Positions 13,408 through 22,622 of a stretch of DNA of 64,000 nucleotides are shown piece after piece (position 1 is the stretch's first letter; every line of letters begins with the position of its first letter). The position numbers and the translations under genes were made by a program. Origin of the DNA: Cytobacillus suaedae (GTDB lineage Bacteria; Bacillota; Bacilli; Bacillales; Bacillaceae_L); assembly GCA_014960805.1 (NCBI GenBank), contig CP063163.1, positions 104,001 to 168,000 of the forward strand. Reading direction: 5' to 3'. Below the pieces are notes generated by a model. The model made no database searches, had not been told where the DNA came from, and worked only from the letters and a program-made list of their open reading frames with translations.

Positions 13408-14094
13408 ATGAAGTATCAAGTCGTTGTACCTGCAGCGGGGCAAGGCAAAAGAATGCAGGCCGGAAAAAACAAACAATTTATTGAGTTAGTTGGCAAGCCA
13501 GTTATTATCCATACATTAATGGTTTTCGAACAAGATGAAGATTGTGCGGGTGTAATTTTAGTAATTAACGAAAACGAACGATTGGTATTTGAAGAATTAT
13601 TATTAAAACACTCCATTCATAAAGTATCGTCAATTGTCTCGGGAGGCTCAGAGCGCCAACATAGTGTATATAATGGATTACTAGCAGTAGAAGGTGTAGA
13701 GATTGTTCTGGTTCACGATGGTGCAAGACCTTTTGTGAAACAACAACTCTTATCAAAATTAGTTAGTGCTGCATCTAGTTCAGGTGCAGCCATTGCTGCA
13801 GTTCCTGTAAAGGATACGATTAAAAAAGCCACTAATGTAAATAAAGTTGTAGAAACGGTTGAGCGATCAAGCTTGTGGGCTGTCCAAACCCCACAGGCTT
13901 TTCGTGTTTCAATATTGAAACAAGCTCATGAAAAGGCAGTTGAAGACGACTTCCTCGGTACAGATGAAGCAAGTCTAGTTGAGCGGTTGGACCATGAGGT
14001 TATTATAGTAGAAAGCGACTATCAAAATATAAAACTAACCACACCTGAGGATCTCATTTTTGCAGAAGCGATTCTACATAAATGGATAGGCTAG
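13408..14094 (+). CDS. ispD: IspD, 2-C-methyl-D-erythritol 4-phosphate cytidylyltransferase
   Basis: 228 residues. Third step of the MEP isoprenoid pathway: MEP + CTP gives CDP-ME. The nucleotide-binding N-terminus VVVPAAGQGKRMQAGKNKQF and the VHDGARPF motif are intact. An upstream in-frame ATG at 13387 exists, but ATG 13408 has AAAGGAA at the right distance and gives the family N-terminus MKYQVVVPAAG. 26 nt before ispF. Confidence 0.96.
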   Translation: MKYQVVVPAAGQGKRMQAGKNKQFIELVGKPVIIHTLMVFEQDEDCAGVILVINENERLVFEELLLKHSIHKVSSIVSGGSERQHSVYNGLLAVEGVEIVLVHDGARPFVKQQLLSKLVSAASSSGAAIAAVPVKDTIKKATNVNKVVETVERSSLWAVQTPQAFRVSILKQAHEKAVEDDFLGTDEASLVERLDHEVIIVESDYQNIKLTTPEDLIFAEAILHKWIG

Positions 14095-14120
14095 TAGGTA
14101 GGGTAAAGGGGGATACATAA

Positions 14121-14600
14121 GTGATTCGGATAGGGCAGGGTTTTGATGTGCATCAGCTCGTAGAGGGGAGACCACTGATCATGGGGGGGATAGAAATCCC
14201 ATATGAAAAGGGCCTATTAGGACATTCAGACGCAGATGTTTTATTACATACCATTGCAGATGCTTGTTTAGGAGCAATTGCCGCTGGGGACATTGGAAAG
14301 CACTTTCCTGACACAGACCCAAACTTCAAGGATGCAGATTCTGCAGTTTTACTTCAGCATGTTTGGAAGCTTGTTAAATCAGAGGGCTATTCATTAGGGA
14401 ATATAGACTGTACAATTATTGCACAAAAGCCCAAAATGGCCCCGTACATTGACCAAATGAGAGAAAGAATTGCCCAACTATTAGAATCAGAAATTTCTCA
14501 AGTAAATGTAAAAGCAACCACAACTGAAAAACTAGGCTTCACTGGTAGAGGAGAAGGCATTGCTTCTCAAGCGACTGTGTTACTAGTGAGTAAGGATTAA
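14121..14600 (+). CDS. ispF: IspF, 2-C-methyl-D-erythritol 2,4-cyclodiphosphate synthase
   Basis: 159 residues, standard for this trimeric zinc enzyme of the MEP pathway. Metal ligands D8 and H10 (FDVHQ) and the [14 protein letters not shown] and [10 protein letters not shown] motifs are present, as is the C-terminal [15 protein letters not shown]. Starts at GTG 14121 after AAAGGGGGA. Co-transcribed with ispD. Confidence 0.97.
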   Translation: MIRIGQGFDVHQLVEGRPLIMGGIEIPYEKGLLGHSDADVLLHTIADACLGAIAAGDIGKHFPDTDPNFKDADSAVLLQHVWKLVKSEGYSLGNIDCTIIAQKPKMAPYIDQMRERIAQLLESEISQVNVKATTTEKLGFTGRGEGIASQATVLLVSKD

Positions 14601-14656
14601 GGGGATTTCTTATAAGAACTGTTCCCAATTTAATACAAACTTATATTCAGATTACA

Positions 14657-14833
14657 GTTATTCGCTAGAATCCACGAGACTCCTGCGGGAGTAGCACGTC
14701 AACGGGAGACCCCACAGGCGCAGAGCGCCGAGGAGGCTCCCGAACTGCCCGATGGGAATTCGACTTTGAAAAAGCCGGCAGTTGGGCTTTTTCATAATTC
14801 CCCGCGGAAAGCGAGTGGATTCTAGCGAATAAC
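14657..14833. repeat. GC-rich inverted-repeat element with nested hairpin, copy A
   Basis: A 177-bp element bounded by the perfect 19-bp inverted repeat GTTATTCGCTAGAATCCAC / GTGGATTCTAGCGAATAAC. The interior holds ACTCCTGCGGGAG, GAGACCCCACAGGCG, GAGGAGGCTCCCG and CCGCGGAAAGCG. It carries a 49-bp insertion (14754-14802) absent from the copy at 54593, itself a hairpin: outer arms GGGAATT / AATTCCC, inner stem GAAAAAGCC / GGCTTTTTC. It has no ORF and looks like a non-autonomous REP/MITE-type repeat. The surrounding gap 14601-14907 shows no gene. Confidence 0.85.
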
Positions 14834-14907
14834 AACCTATGTACTTTTATAAACTATGTTTAGGTAGCCAATTTTTAAAACTAGGTAAGAAAAACGGAGG
14901 ATGTACC

Positions 14908-16365
14908 ATGACAAAAGAAATTAGAGTAAGATATGCACCAAGTCCAACGGGGCATTTACATATAGGTAATGCAAGAACAGCACTATTTAACTATCTATTC
15001 GCAAGAAACCAAAATGGAAAATTTATTATCCGTATTGAGGATACAGACCAAAAGCGAAATATTGCAGGTGGAGAAGAAAGCCAATTAAAATACTTAAAAT
15101 GGCTAGGGATTAACTGGGACGAAAGTACAGATGTTGGTGGAGAGTTCGGTCCATATCGTCAATCAGAGAGAACAGACATTTATGCTAAGTATACACAGGA
15201 GCTTTTAGAGAAAGGCTTAGCCTATAAATGTTACTGTACAGAAGAAGAGATTGAAAAAGAACGTGAAGAGCAAATAGAAAAAGGAGAAATGCCTCGCTAT
15301 TCTGGTAAGCATCGTAACCTAACGAGAGAAGAGCAAGCTGCATTCGAAAGCGAAGGTAAACTTCCTAGCATACGATTCCGTGTTCCTGAAGGGAAAATCT
15401 ACGCGTTTAACGATATGGTTAAAGGAGAGATCTCCTTTGAGTCAGATGGAATTGGTGATTTTGTCATTGTAAAAAAGGATGGAACACCAACCTACAATTA
15501 TGCAGTTGCAGTTGATGATCATTTAATGCAAATTTCACATGTGCTACGTGGAGAGGATCATATTTCAAATACGCCAAAACAAATGATGATTTATGAAGGA
15601 TTTGGCTGGGATACTCCTATCTTTGGACACATGACATTAATCGTGAATGAAAGCAGGAAAAAGCTAAGTAAACGTGACGAGTCTATTATTCAATTTATTG
15701 AACAGTATGAAGAGCTCGGTTACCTACCAGAAGCCTTGTTTAATTTTATTGCTTTATTAGGCTGGTCACCTGGTGGGGAAGAAGAGATTTTCACAAAAGA
15801 GAAATTTATTGAAATCTTTGACTCAAACCGTTTATCTAAATCACCAGCTTTATTTGATACACAAAAGCTTACTTGGATGAACAATCAATATGTGAAACAG
15901 ATTGATGTAGAACGCTTAGTTGACCTATCTCTGCCTCACTTAATTAAAGCAGGTCGATTGAAGTCAGACTTAAGTGAACAGGAAATGGATTGGGCAAAAG
16001 AGCTAATCACATTATTCCAAGAGAAGATGAGTTTTGGAGCTCAAATTGTTGAATTAACAGAACTATTCTTTACTGAGGATGTTTCTTTCGAAGAAGAGGC
16101 AATAGAGGTATTAAAAGAAGAGCAAGTCCCTTCTGTTCTTACTGCCTTTTTAGATGAAGTAAAAGCCCTATCAACCTTTGGAGCAGAAGAAATTAAAGCA
16201 GCGATGAAAAATGTGCAAAAATCGACCGGATTTAAAGGAAAACAACTGTTTATGCCAATTAGGGTAGCAACAACAGGACAGACGCATGGTCCTGATTTAC
16301 CAAAAGCAATTCACTTACTAGGTAAGGACAAAATAATTGCAAGACTATCAAAACAAATTAGTTAA
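14908..16365 (+). CDS. gltX: GltX, glutamyl-tRNA synthetase
   Basis: 485 residues, class I synthetase that charges tRNA-Glu. In Bacillus it also misacylates tRNA-Gln, which GatCAB then corrects. HIGH-type motif [15 protein letters not shown] and KMSKS-type motif KKLSKRDES are clear, with a C-terminal helical anticodon-binding region. An in-frame ATG lies at 14839, but ATG 14908 follows AAACGGAGG and gives the canonical N-terminus [15 protein letters not shown]. Gene order gltX-cysE-cysS matches B. subtilis. Confidence 0.97.
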   Translation: MTKEIRVRYAPSPTGHLHIGNARTALFNYLFARNQNGKFIIRIEDTDQKRNIAGGEESQLKYLKWLGINWDESTDVGGEFGPYRQSERTDIYAKYTQELLEKGLAYKCYCTEEEIEKEREEQIEKGEMPRYSGKHRNLTREEQAAFESEGKLPSIRFRVPEGKIYAFNDMVKGEISFESDGIGDFVIVKKDGTPTYNYAVAVDDHLMQISHVLRGEDHISNTPKQMMIYEGFGWDTPIFGHMTLIVNESRKKLSKRDESIIQFIEQYEELGYLPEALFNFIALLGWSPGGEEEIFTKEKFIEIFDSNRLSKSPALFDTQKLTWMNNQYVKQIDVERLVDLSLPHLIKAGRLKSDLSEQEMDWAKELITLFQEKMSFGAQIVELTELFFTEDVSFEEEAIEVLKEEQVPSVLTAFLDEVKALSTFGAEEIKAAMKNVQKSTGFKGKQLFMPIRVATTGQTHGPDLPKAIHLLGKDKIIARLSKQIS

Positions 16366-16379
16366 CAATTAAAGGATTT

Positions 16380-16690
16380 TATAATATAGTAAGAGTACAT
16401 CTTTAAAATGCAATAAGTAAAAGTGTTGATGAGGAGAGTAAAAAAGCATTTTCTTTTCAGAGAGAACCATCACCGGCTGAAAGTGGTTTATGTAAGATGT
16501 TTTTTGAAATGCACCTCTGAGCCTCTTATCAAAAGCTCGAGCAATGTAGGCTCGAAGTAAGTAGATAAGAGCGGATACCATCCGTTATTTGGTTAGAGTT
16601 GAGGCAATAGCATTTGTTGCCTAAACAGAGTGGAACCGCGCCTACAAAGCGTCTCTGTGTTTATTTAAACACAGGGGCGCTTTTTTATTT
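16380..16690 (+). promoter_or_regulatory. T-box leader (cysteine) of cysE-cysS
   Basis: A possible -10 TATAAT lies at 16380-16385; no good -35 was seen. The leader has the T-box core GAGTGGAACCGCG (16628-16640), a plausible Cys specifier TGC at 16510-16512 in GAAATGCACC, and a terminator at 16648-16690. T-box RNAs sense uncharged tRNA: uncharged tRNA-Cys would stabilise the antiterminator and switch on cysE and cysS. Confidence 0.9.
16648..16690 (+). terminator. T-box terminator stem
   Basis: AGCGTCTCTGTGTTTA pairs with TAAACACAGGGGCGCT (G-T pairs allowed), followed by TTTTTTATTTT. The 5' side is preceded by the T-box core that forms the competing antiterminator. Confidence 0.9.
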
Positions 16691-16722
16691 TGGAAAGAAA
16701 GAATGTGAACGGAGGGACAATA

Positions 16723-17370
16723 ATGTTCAAAGCACTTAAAGAAGACATCGATGTTGTATTTGAACAAGATCCAGCGGCAAGATCTTATTTTGAGGTGATT
16801 TTAACATACTCTGGACTACATGCAATATGGTTCCATCGTCTTGCCCATAAGCTATATAAAAATAAGTTTTTCTTCTTAGCTCGTTTGATTTCGCAAATTA
16901 GCAGATTTTTCACAGGAATTGAGATTCACCCAGGTGCACAAATAGGAAGACGTTTTTTTATAGACCATGGTATGGGTGTTGTTATTGGGGAAACCTGTGA
17001 AATAGGAGATAATGTTACCGTGTTCCAAGGGGTCACCTTAGGGGGGACCGGAAAAGAAAAAGGAAAGCGTCACCCAACCATTAAGGACAATGCTCTTATT
17101 GCTACAGGTGCTAAGGTACTAGGCTCCATTACCATTGGAGAAAACTCTAAAGTTGGAGCGGGTTCGGTTGTTCTGCATGATGTACCAGATAACTCAACAG
17201 TAGTGGGAATCCCTGGTAGGGTTGTTATAAAAAATGGGATGAAGGTTAAAAAAGATCTAAATCACAGTGATCTTCCAGATCCAGTTGCAGATCGTTTAAA
17301 GGAACTTGAAGATAGAATTGTTGGTCTACAAGAAGAATTAGCAAGAGTCCAAAAAGAGAGGATGCAATAG
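16723..17370 (+). CDS. cysE: CysE, serine O-acetyltransferase
   Basis: 215 residues. Makes O-acetylserine from serine and acetyl-CoA, the entry step of cysteine synthesis. The left-handed beta-helix hexapeptide repeats and signatures [38 protein letters not shown] and VGAGSVVL are present. ATG 16723 after CGGAGGGA is preferred to the in-frame ATG 16690, which lies in the T-box terminator tail. Under T-box control and 1 nt from cysS. Confidence 0.96.
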   Translation: MFKALKEDIDVVFEQDPAARSYFEVILTYSGLHAIWFHRLAHKLYKNKFFFLARLISQISRFFTGIEIHPGAQIGRRFFIDHGMGVVIGETCEIGDNVTVFQGVTLGGTGKEKGKRHPTIKDNALIATGAKVLGSITIGENSKVGAGSVVLHDVPDNSTVVGIPGRVVIKNGMKVKKDLNHSDLPDPVADRLKELEDRIVGLQEELARVQKERMQ

Positions 17371-17371
17371 T

Positions 17372-18769
17372 ATGACAATTCAAATCTATAATACATTATC
17401 TAGGAAAAAGGAAGTTTTTCGTCCTATCGAAGAAAATAAAGTCAAAATGTATGTATGTGGTCCTACAGTTTATAACTATATTCATATAGGAAATGCAAGA
17501 CCAGCAATTGTTTTTGATACTGTACGAAAATACTTTGAATTCCGTGGATATGAAGTGAATTTCGTTTCTAACTTTACTGATGTGGATGACAAATTAATCA
17601 AAGCTGCCAATGAATTAGGTGTTGATGTACCAACAGTTGCACAGCGTTTTATTGATGCCTATCATGAAGATGTTTCAGCACTCGGTTGCTCTCAGGCGGA
17701 TGTTCATCCAAGAGTAACGGAAAGCATTGATATTATTATCGAGTTTATACAAACCTTGATTGAAAAAGGCTATGCTTATGAATCTGGTGGAGATGTTTAC
17801 TATAAAACGAGATCCTTTGAGGGATACGGCAAGCTTTCACATCAATCAATTGATGAATTACGTTCAGGAGCAAGGATTGAAGTTGGCGAGAAAAAACAAG
17901 ATGCACTAGATTTTGTTCTTTGGAAAGCAGCTAAAGAGGGAGAGATATACTGGGATAGCCCTTGGGGGAAAGGAAGACCGGGTTGGCATATTGAATGTTC
18001 CGCAATGGCAAAGAAATTCTTAGGAGAAACAATTGATATTCATGCTGGTGGCCAGGACCTTTCGTTTCCTCATCATGAGAATGAAATAGCTCAGTCAGAA
18101 GCACTTACTGGTAAAACTTTTGCAAACTACTGGATGCATAATGGTTATATTAATATTGACAATGAAAAAATGTCAAAGTCGTTAGGGAATTTTGTATTGG
18201 TACATGATATTATCAAGCATTATGACCCACAATTAATTCGATTCTTTATGCTGTCAGTCCATTATCGTCATCCAATTAATTATAGCGAAGAGCTCCTAAA
18301 TCAAACGCAAAATGGTTTAGATAGACTACGCACCTCCTTTGCAAATTTAAATCATCGATTACAAAGCAGCACAAACCTAACTTCAACTAATGAGGAATGG
18401 TTAGCGAAGATTAATTCCTTTAGAAAAGAATTTATTGAAGCAATGGATGATGACTTTAACACTGCAAATGCTATATCAGTACTATTTGAGCTATCGAAAC
18501 AAGCAAACTATTATCTTCAAGAGAGAAATACAGCAGAAGTTGTCATTAAAGCATTCTTAAAAGAATTCGAAACGCTTTTTGGGGTATTAGGTTTAACGTT
18601 AGAAGAGGATCAATTACTCGATGAGGAAATTGAAGCACTTATTGAAAAGAGAATTCAAGCTAGAAAAAACCGTGATTTTGCATTATCTGACCAGATACGT
18701 GATGAATTAAAGGCAAAAAATATCATTCTTGAAGATACTCCTCAAGGGACTCGATGGAAAAGAGGATAA
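17372..18769 (+). CDS. cysS: CysS, cysteinyl-tRNA synthetase
   Basis: 465 residues, class I synthetase. [18 protein letters not shown] contains the first zinc cysteine and the HIGN motif. Further zinc ligands fit C in GWHIECSAM and the HH/E of [15 protein letters not shown] is the KMSKS loop. Co-transcribed with cysE, so precursor supply and tRNA charging answer together to uncharged tRNA-Cys. Confidence 0.98.
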   Translation: MTIQIYNTLSRKKEVFRPIEENKVKMYVCGPTVYNYIHIGNARPAIVFDTVRKYFEFRGYEVNFVSNFTDVDDKLIKAANELGVDVPTVAQRFIDAYHEDVSALGCSQADVHPRVTESIDIIIEFIQTLIEKGYAYESGGDVYYKTRSFEGYGKLSHQSIDELRSGARIEVGEKKQDALDFVLWKAAKEGEIYWDSPWGKGRPGWHIECSAMAKKFLGETIDIHAGGQDLSFPHHENEIAQSEALTGKTFANYWMHNGYINIDNEKMSKSLGNFVLVHDIIKHYDPQLIRFFMLSVHYRHPINYSEELLNQTQNGLDRLRTSFANLNHRLQSSTNLTSTNEEWLAKINSFRKEFIEAMDDDFNTANAISVLFELSKQANYYLQERNTAEVVIKAFLKEFETLFGVLGLTLEEDQLLDEEIEALIEKRIQARKNRDFALSDQIRDELKAKNIILEDTPQGTRWKRG

Positions 18770-18773
18770 TAGC

Positions 18774-19172
18774 ATGTCAACAGAACAAAGGCTGGATATT
18801 ATTCAGATTAACAGTTTAGCATTAGCATATATGGGTGATGCTGTGTACGATACACACATTAGGCATCACCTACTCCTTAAAGGAGCTGTTAAACCCAATC
18901 AGCTTCATAACAAGGCTAAAAATTACGTATCGGCTAAGGCTCAAGCAAGAGTTCTTCATGCTCTTTTTGATGAAGACTTTTTTTCAGAAGAAGAACAAGC
19001 TGTCATACGAAGGGGAAGAAATGCAAAATCAGGGACTGTCCCTAAAAACACGGATGTACAAACGTATCGATATAGTACTGCATTTGAAGCACTAATTGGC
19101 TTTCATTTTCTTCATAAAAACGAAGACCGAGTGCTCGAAATTATAACTAAGGCAATATCTATTATTGAATAA
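18774..19172 (+). CDS. mrnC: Mini-RNase III (MrnC), 23S rRNA maturation nuclease
   Basis: 132 residues: an RNase III catalytic domain without the dsRNA-binding domain. The segment [20 protein letters not shown] holds the conserved acidic catalytic residue, and [30 protein letters not shown] the second conserved block. In B. subtilis it trims the ends of pre-23S rRNA. ATG 18774 chosen 4 nt after cysS; the ribosome binding site AGAGGAT is modest. Confidence 0.94.
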   Translation: MSTEQRLDIIQINSLALAYMGDAVYDTHIRHHLLLKGAVKPNQLHNKAKNYVSAKAQARVLHALFDEDFFSEEEQAVIRRGRNAKSGTVPKNTDVQTYRYSTAFEALIGFHFLHKNEDRVLEIITKAISIIE

Positions 19173-19226
19173 TAATAAACTTATGACTATAAATTCGTAA
19201 CAAGATAAATGAAAGGAGGAAAAATT

Positions 19227-19970
19227 ATGTCTAGTGAATTTATCATTGGAAAAAATCCGGTAGTAGAAGCACTTAAAAGCGAAAGAGAAATTAATAAAAT
19301 TTGGATAGCAGAAGGCTCTCAGAAAGGGCAAATGAGCCAAGTAGTCGGGATGGCAAAAGAAAAAGGAATCCTAGTTCAGTTTGTTCCCAAAAAGAAGATT
19401 GATCAAATGGTGGAAGGTAATCATCAGGGGGTTGTTGCTTCCGTTGCAGCCTATAAATATGCTGAATTAGAAGACCTATTTAACAGTGCAAAAACAAGAG
19501 GTGAGGACCCATTTTTTCTTTTGCTAGATGAACTCGAAGATCCACATAACCTAGGGTCAATCATGAGAACAGCCGATGCAGTAGGAGCACACGGAATTAT
19601 TATTCCCAAGAGAAGAGCAGTTGGGTTAACTGCAACTGTTGCTAAGGCATCTACTGGTGCAATTGAGCATATCCCAGTGGTTCGTATCACGAATATGGCC
19701 CAGACAATCGAAGAGCTTAAGGCACGAGGCGTTTGGATTGTTGGTACCGACGCTAAAGGCAAAGATGATTATCGTAATATGGACGGAACAATGCCAATTG
19801 GCTTGGTTATTGGCAGTGAAGGAAAGGGCATGGGACGACTTATTAGAGACAAATGTGACTTTTTAGTTAGACTTCCAATGGCGGGAAAGGTTACTTCCTT
19901 AAATGCATCAGTAGCAGCAAGTTTGTTAATGTATGAGGTTTATCGTAAGCGTAATCCTCTAGGGAGCTAA
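19227..19970 (+). CDS. rlmB: RlmB-type 23S rRNA 2'-O-ribose methyltransferase
   Basis: 247 residues, SpoU/TrmH knot family. An N-terminal substrate-binding domain is followed by the three SPOUT motifs: LEDPHNLGSIMRTADAVGA, VIGSEGKGMGRL and RLPMAGKVTSLNASVAASLL. Expected to methylate a guanosine in 23S rRNA (G2251 in E. coli). ATG 19227 is used because AAAGGAGGA ends 8 nt before it; an earlier in-frame ATG at 19209 overlaps that site. Confidence 0.94.
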   Translation: MSSEFIIGKNPVVEALKSEREINKIWIAEGSQKGQMSQVVGMAKEKGILVQFVPKKKIDQMVEGNHQGVVASVAAYKYAELEDLFNSAKTRGEDPFFLLLDELEDPHNLGSIMRTADAVGAHGIIIPKRRAVGLTATVAKASTGAIEHIPVVRITNMAQTIEELKARGVWIVGTDAKGKDDYRNMDGTMPIGLVIGSEGKGMGRLIRDKCDFLVRLPMAGKVTSLNASVAASLLMYEVYRKRNPLGS

Positions 19971-19975
19971 TTCAT

Positions 19976-20485
19976 ATGGATATCCTGATTGTTGATGGAT
20001 ATAACATCATTGGCGCTTGGCCTTCTTTAAGAGAGTTAAAATCGAAGGACCTTTCTTCAGCTCGTGATTTGCTAATTGAAAAAATGGCAGAATACCAAGC
20101 GTACACAGGATATAGAGTGATTATTGTTTTTGATGCACACCTTGTGAAGGGAATCGAAAAGAAAGATCATAAACATAAGGTTGAGGTAATATTTACCAAG
20201 GGCAATGAAACTGCAGATGAACATATCGAGAAATTAGCTAAGCAATTAAATAATATTAAAACGCAAATTCATGTAGCGACTTCCGACTATACTGAACAAT
20301 GGGCAATATTTGGACAAGGAGCACTTAGGAAATCAGCACGAGAACTCCTAAATGAAATGGGTTCCGTTGAAAAGAGGATAGAAAATAAGGTCAAAAAAAC
20401 AGTAGAGAAAAAGCCAACTTCAAAGATTCAATTATCAAATGAAGTTGCAGAAATTTTCGAAAAATGGCGAAGAGGGCAACAATGA
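19976..20485 (+). CDS. rae1: Rae1 (YacP), ribosome-dependent mRNA endonuclease, NYN domain
   Basis: 169 residues with a PIN-like NYN fold beginning ILIVDGYNIIGAWP, whose aspartate is a catalytic residue, and a second acidic cluster GNETADEHIEKLA. The B. subtilis homologue enters the ribosomal A site and cuts specific mRNAs. 5 nt after rlmB, with the sigH promoter starting 4 nt after its stop codon. Confidence 0.93.
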   Translation: MDILIVDGYNIIGAWPSLRELKSKDLSSARDLLIEKMAEYQAYTGYRVIIVFDAHLVKGIEKKDHKHKVEVIFTKGNETADEHIEKLAKQLNNIKTQIHVATSDYTEQWAIFGQGALRKSARELLNEMGSVEKRIENKVKKTVEKKPTSKIQLSNEVAEIFEKWRRGQQ

Positions 20486-20489
20486 CCGG

Positions 20490-20519
20490 TTGACGCTGTT
20501 TTATTTTGTCCTGTATAAT
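20490..20519 (+). promoter_or_regulatory. sigma-A promoter of sigH
   Basis: TTGACG (20490-20495), 18-bp spacer and a perfect TATAAT (20514-20519). It starts right after the rae1 stop codon and leaves a ~75-nt leader before sigH. Confidence 0.75.
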
Positions 20520-20601
20520 ATTTCTATCTAGGTAAAGTACGAAACTAACTTTTCTAAGACGATTAAGTATTTTGCCATTACGTGCGTTCGGGGGGATCGG
20601 T

Positions 20602-21252
20602 ATGAGCTCAAGCTTCGATGTCAAAGACAACACTAAATACGGACTACTCGAGGATGAAGAAGTCATTGAATTAGTTCATATAGGTCAAAGTGATGCACTG
20701 GATTATTTAATTAATAAGTATCGTAATTTTGTTCGTGCAAAAGCAAGGTCTTATTTTTTGATTGGTGCGGATAGAGAAGATATTGTTCAGGAAGGTATGA
20801 TCGGCCTTTATAAGGCGATTCGTGATTATAAAGAGGACAAACTATCTTCTTTTAAGGCCTTTGCAGAACTATGCATTACTCGTCAAATCATTACTGCAAT
20901 TAAAACAGCCACTAGACAAAAACATATTCCTCTTAATTCCTACGTATCTCTTGATAAGCCTATTTATGATGATGAATCGGACAGGACCTTAATGGATGTT
21001 ATATCTGGTGCTAAAGTATTAGACCCAGAGGAATTGATTATTAATCAAGAGAAATTCGATGACATTGAAGTGAAAATGGCCGAACTGCTAAGTGATCTAG
21101 AACGTAAGGTATTAGCATTGTATCTTGATGGTAGATCATACCAGGAAATCTCTGAAGATCTTAATCGTCATGTAAAATCGATCGATAATGCACTTCAGCG
21201 GGTAAAAAGAAAGCTTGAACGTTACTTAGAAATTAGAGAGCTTACACTATAG
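20602..21252 (+). CDS. sigH: SigH, RNA polymerase sigma-H (stationary phase and sporulation onset)
   Basis: 216 residues. Sigma region 2 spans ALDYLINKYRNFVRAKARSYFLIGADREDIVQEGMIGL and following; region 4 helix-turn-helix is at the C-terminus (SYQEISEDLNRHVKSIDNALQRVKRKLERYL). SigH directs early sporulation and competence genes in Bacillus. ATG 20602 with GGGGGGATCGG upstream gives a length near B. subtilis SigH (218); an in-frame TTG at 20572 has no ribosome binding site. Confidence 0.97.
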   Translation: MSSSFDVKDNTKYGLLEDEEVIELVHIGQSDALDYLINKYRNFVRAKARSYFLIGADREDIVQEGMIGLYKAIRDYKEDKLSSFKAFAELCITRQIITAIKTATRQKHIPLNSYVSLDKPIYDDESDRTLMDVISGAKVLDPEELIINQEKFDDIEVKMAELLSDLERKVLALYLDGRSYQEISEDLNRHVKSIDNALQRVKRKLERYLEIRELTL

Positions 21253-21302
21253 TTTTAACTAAAAACATTTTGCTGTTCATAGAGTGAAGGTTACATATGG
21301 TA

Positions 21303-21332
21303 TTGACATTAAAAACAAGCCTATGATAAAGT
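21303..21332 (+). promoter_or_regulatory. putative promoter of rpmG-secE-nusG
   Basis: Perfect TTGACA at 21303-21308, an 18-bp spacer and TAAAGT (21327-21332). The -10 box is weak but position and -35 are convincing. Confidence 0.5.
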
Positions 21333-21426
21333 TTTAAAGATGAAATAATTTGTAAGTTTTTTGTCAAGTCATACGTACTAACATTTTTAACAATCGCCTA
21401 CGTGGTCTTTGAAATGGGGTGCTACG

Positions 21427-21576
21427 ATGCGGAAAAAAGTAGTTTTGGCATGTGTAGTCTGTGGAAGTCGTAACTATACGACGATGAAAAATGGAAAAGA
21501 CGTAGCGGAACGCCTTGAAATAAATAAATTTTGTAAAACTTGCAATTCTCACACAGCTCACCGAGAAACAAAGTGA
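21427..21576 (+). CDS. rpmGB: 50S ribosomal protein L33, zinc-binding (C+) form
   Basis: 49 residues from ATG 21427 to TGA 21576. Two CxxC pairs, CVVC near the N-terminus and CKTC near the C-terminus, form a zinc ribbon. B. subtilis has several L33 genes; this one occupies the position just before secE. GGGGTG precedes the start. Confidence 0.95.
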   Translation: MRKKVVLACVVCGSRNYTTMKNGKDVAERLEINKFCKTCNSHTAHRETK

Positions 21577-21620
21577 GACTCGACTTGAGAGTTGTTTCAA
21601 AATTGTTGGAGGTAACTTGA

Positions 21621-21803
21621 ATGAAGCGTTTAACTAAGTTTTTACGTGATGTAGTTCGCGAAATGAAAAAAGTAAGTTGGCCAAAGCGAAAAGAATTAAC
21701 ACGTTATACGATTATCGTGTTATCTACAGTTATTTTCGTTTCAGTGTTTTTTGCAGTGATTGATTTAGGAATTTCAGAAATTATTCGTTTTGTGATTGAA
21801 TAA
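21621..21803 (+). CDS. secE: SecE, preprotein translocase subunit
   Basis: 60 residues, the short Gram-positive form. An amphipathic N-terminal helix with the conserved VREMKKVSWPKRKEL is followed by a single membrane segment (TIIVLSTVIFVSVFFAVIDLG). It clamps SecY in the SecYEG channel. TTGGAGGTAAC precedes ATG 21621. Confidence 0.97.
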   Translation: MKRLTKFLRDVVREMKKVSWPKRKELTRYTIIVLSTVIFVSVFFAVIDLGISEIIRFVIE

Positions 21804-21849
21804 GTATACTGTTCTCATGGTATAATGATGGATAATACAGGAAGTCGAA

Positions 21850-21873
21850 AAAAGCCCGGTGACGGGTTTTTTT
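21850..21873 (+). terminator. intrinsic terminator or attenuator between secE and nusG
   Basis: AAGCCCG-GTGA-CGGGTTTTTTT: a 6-bp GC-rich stem with a seven-T tail inside the secE-nusG gap. It would cut down read-through to nusG, or serve as a site where NusG level feeds back on transcription (inference). A TATAAT at 21821 just before it may be a separate promoter, though no good -35 was found. Confidence 0.7.
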
Positions 21874-21918
21874 AATTGAAACTTTTTAGGGAGGGAAGGA
21901 CATAGCGTCCTAACAAGA

Positions 21919-22452
21919 ATGGAAAAAAATTGGTATGTAGTACATACGTATTCTGGCTATGAAAATAAGGTAAAAGCTAATTTAGAAAAGCGTGTAGAAA
22001 CAATGGGGATGCAGGATAAAATTTTTAGAGTAGTTGTTCCTGAAGAAGAAGAAACCGATATCAAGAATGGTAAAAAGAAAGTAACAAAAAGAAAGGTATT
22101 CCCTGGGTATGTATTGGTCGAGATTATAATGACCGATGATTCTTGGTATGTTGTTCGAAATACTCCTGGTGTTACTGGATTTGTTGGATCTGCCGGATCA
22201 GGGTCAAAACCGACTCCTCTATTACCTGATGAAGTTACGAGTATATTAAAACACATGGGTATGGAGCAAAAAGTGATCGAAGTAGATTTCGAGCTTAAAG
22301 AAACAGTAAAGGTAAAAGAAGGTCCGTTTGCTAACTTTACAGGTGCAATTGAGGATATTGATAAGGACAAACAAAAAATTAAAGTGCTTGTAAATATGTT
22401 CGGCCGTGAAACACCGGTAGAACTGGATTTTTCACAAGTTGAAAAATTATAG
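21919..22452 (+). CDS. nusG: NusG, transcription elongation/pausing factor
   Basis: 177 residues: the N-terminal NGN domain (MEKNWYVVHTYSGYENKVKANLE.., about 1-115) binds RNA polymerase and the C-terminal KOW domain (VKVKEGPFANFTGAIEDID, about 125-177) binds S10 or Rho. Start ATG 21919 matches B. subtilis, and no other in-frame start is near. The Shine-Dalgarno GGGAGGG lies 23 nt away, but a 5-bp hairpin between them could shorten the distance to about 8 nt (see findings). Confidence 0.97.
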   Translation: MEKNWYVVHTYSGYENKVKANLEKRVETMGMQDKIFRVVVPEEEETDIKNGKKKVTKRKVFPGYVLVEIIMTDDSWYVVRNTPGVTGFVGSAGSGSKPTPLLPDEVTSILKHMGMEQKVIEVDFELKETVKVKEGPFANFTGAIEDIDKDKQKIKVLVNMFGRETPVELDFSQVEKL

Positions 22453-22463
22453 TTTTAAAAAAC

Positions 22464-22492
22464 TTGAAATTAAATTCGAAAAGTGGTAATAT
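22464..22492 (+). promoter_or_regulatory. promoter of rplK-rplA
   Basis: TTGAAA (22464-22469), 17 bp, TAATAT (22487-22492), giving a leader of about 125 nt before rplK. Confidence 0.6.
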
Positions 22493-22569
22493 TTCATAGG
22501 TCAGTATGTCTTAACGATATATAGGACTAACTATCAAAATTCTTTATATTCACATAAAGAATACGTTGA

Positions 22570-22595
22570 GTGGGAGGGTAAACCCCTATTACCAC
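22570..22595 (+). promoter_or_regulatory. putative L1-binding hairpin in the rplK leader
   Basis: GTGG / CCAC outer stem, a GA bulge, an inner GGG / CCC stem and an asymmetric ...TTA side resemble the L1 binding site of 23S rRNA, the usual basis of L1 autoregulation of the L11 operon. It ends 27 nt before the rplK start. Confidence 0.6.
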
Positions 22596-22622
22596 ATCAC
22601 GGACTTTAAGGAGGTGTGTCTC

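Noticed and set aside
14657-14833. Insertion sequence
   Set aside because: The inverted ends suggest a mobile origin, but there is no transposase ORF and no clear target-site duplication, so it is kept as a repeat only.
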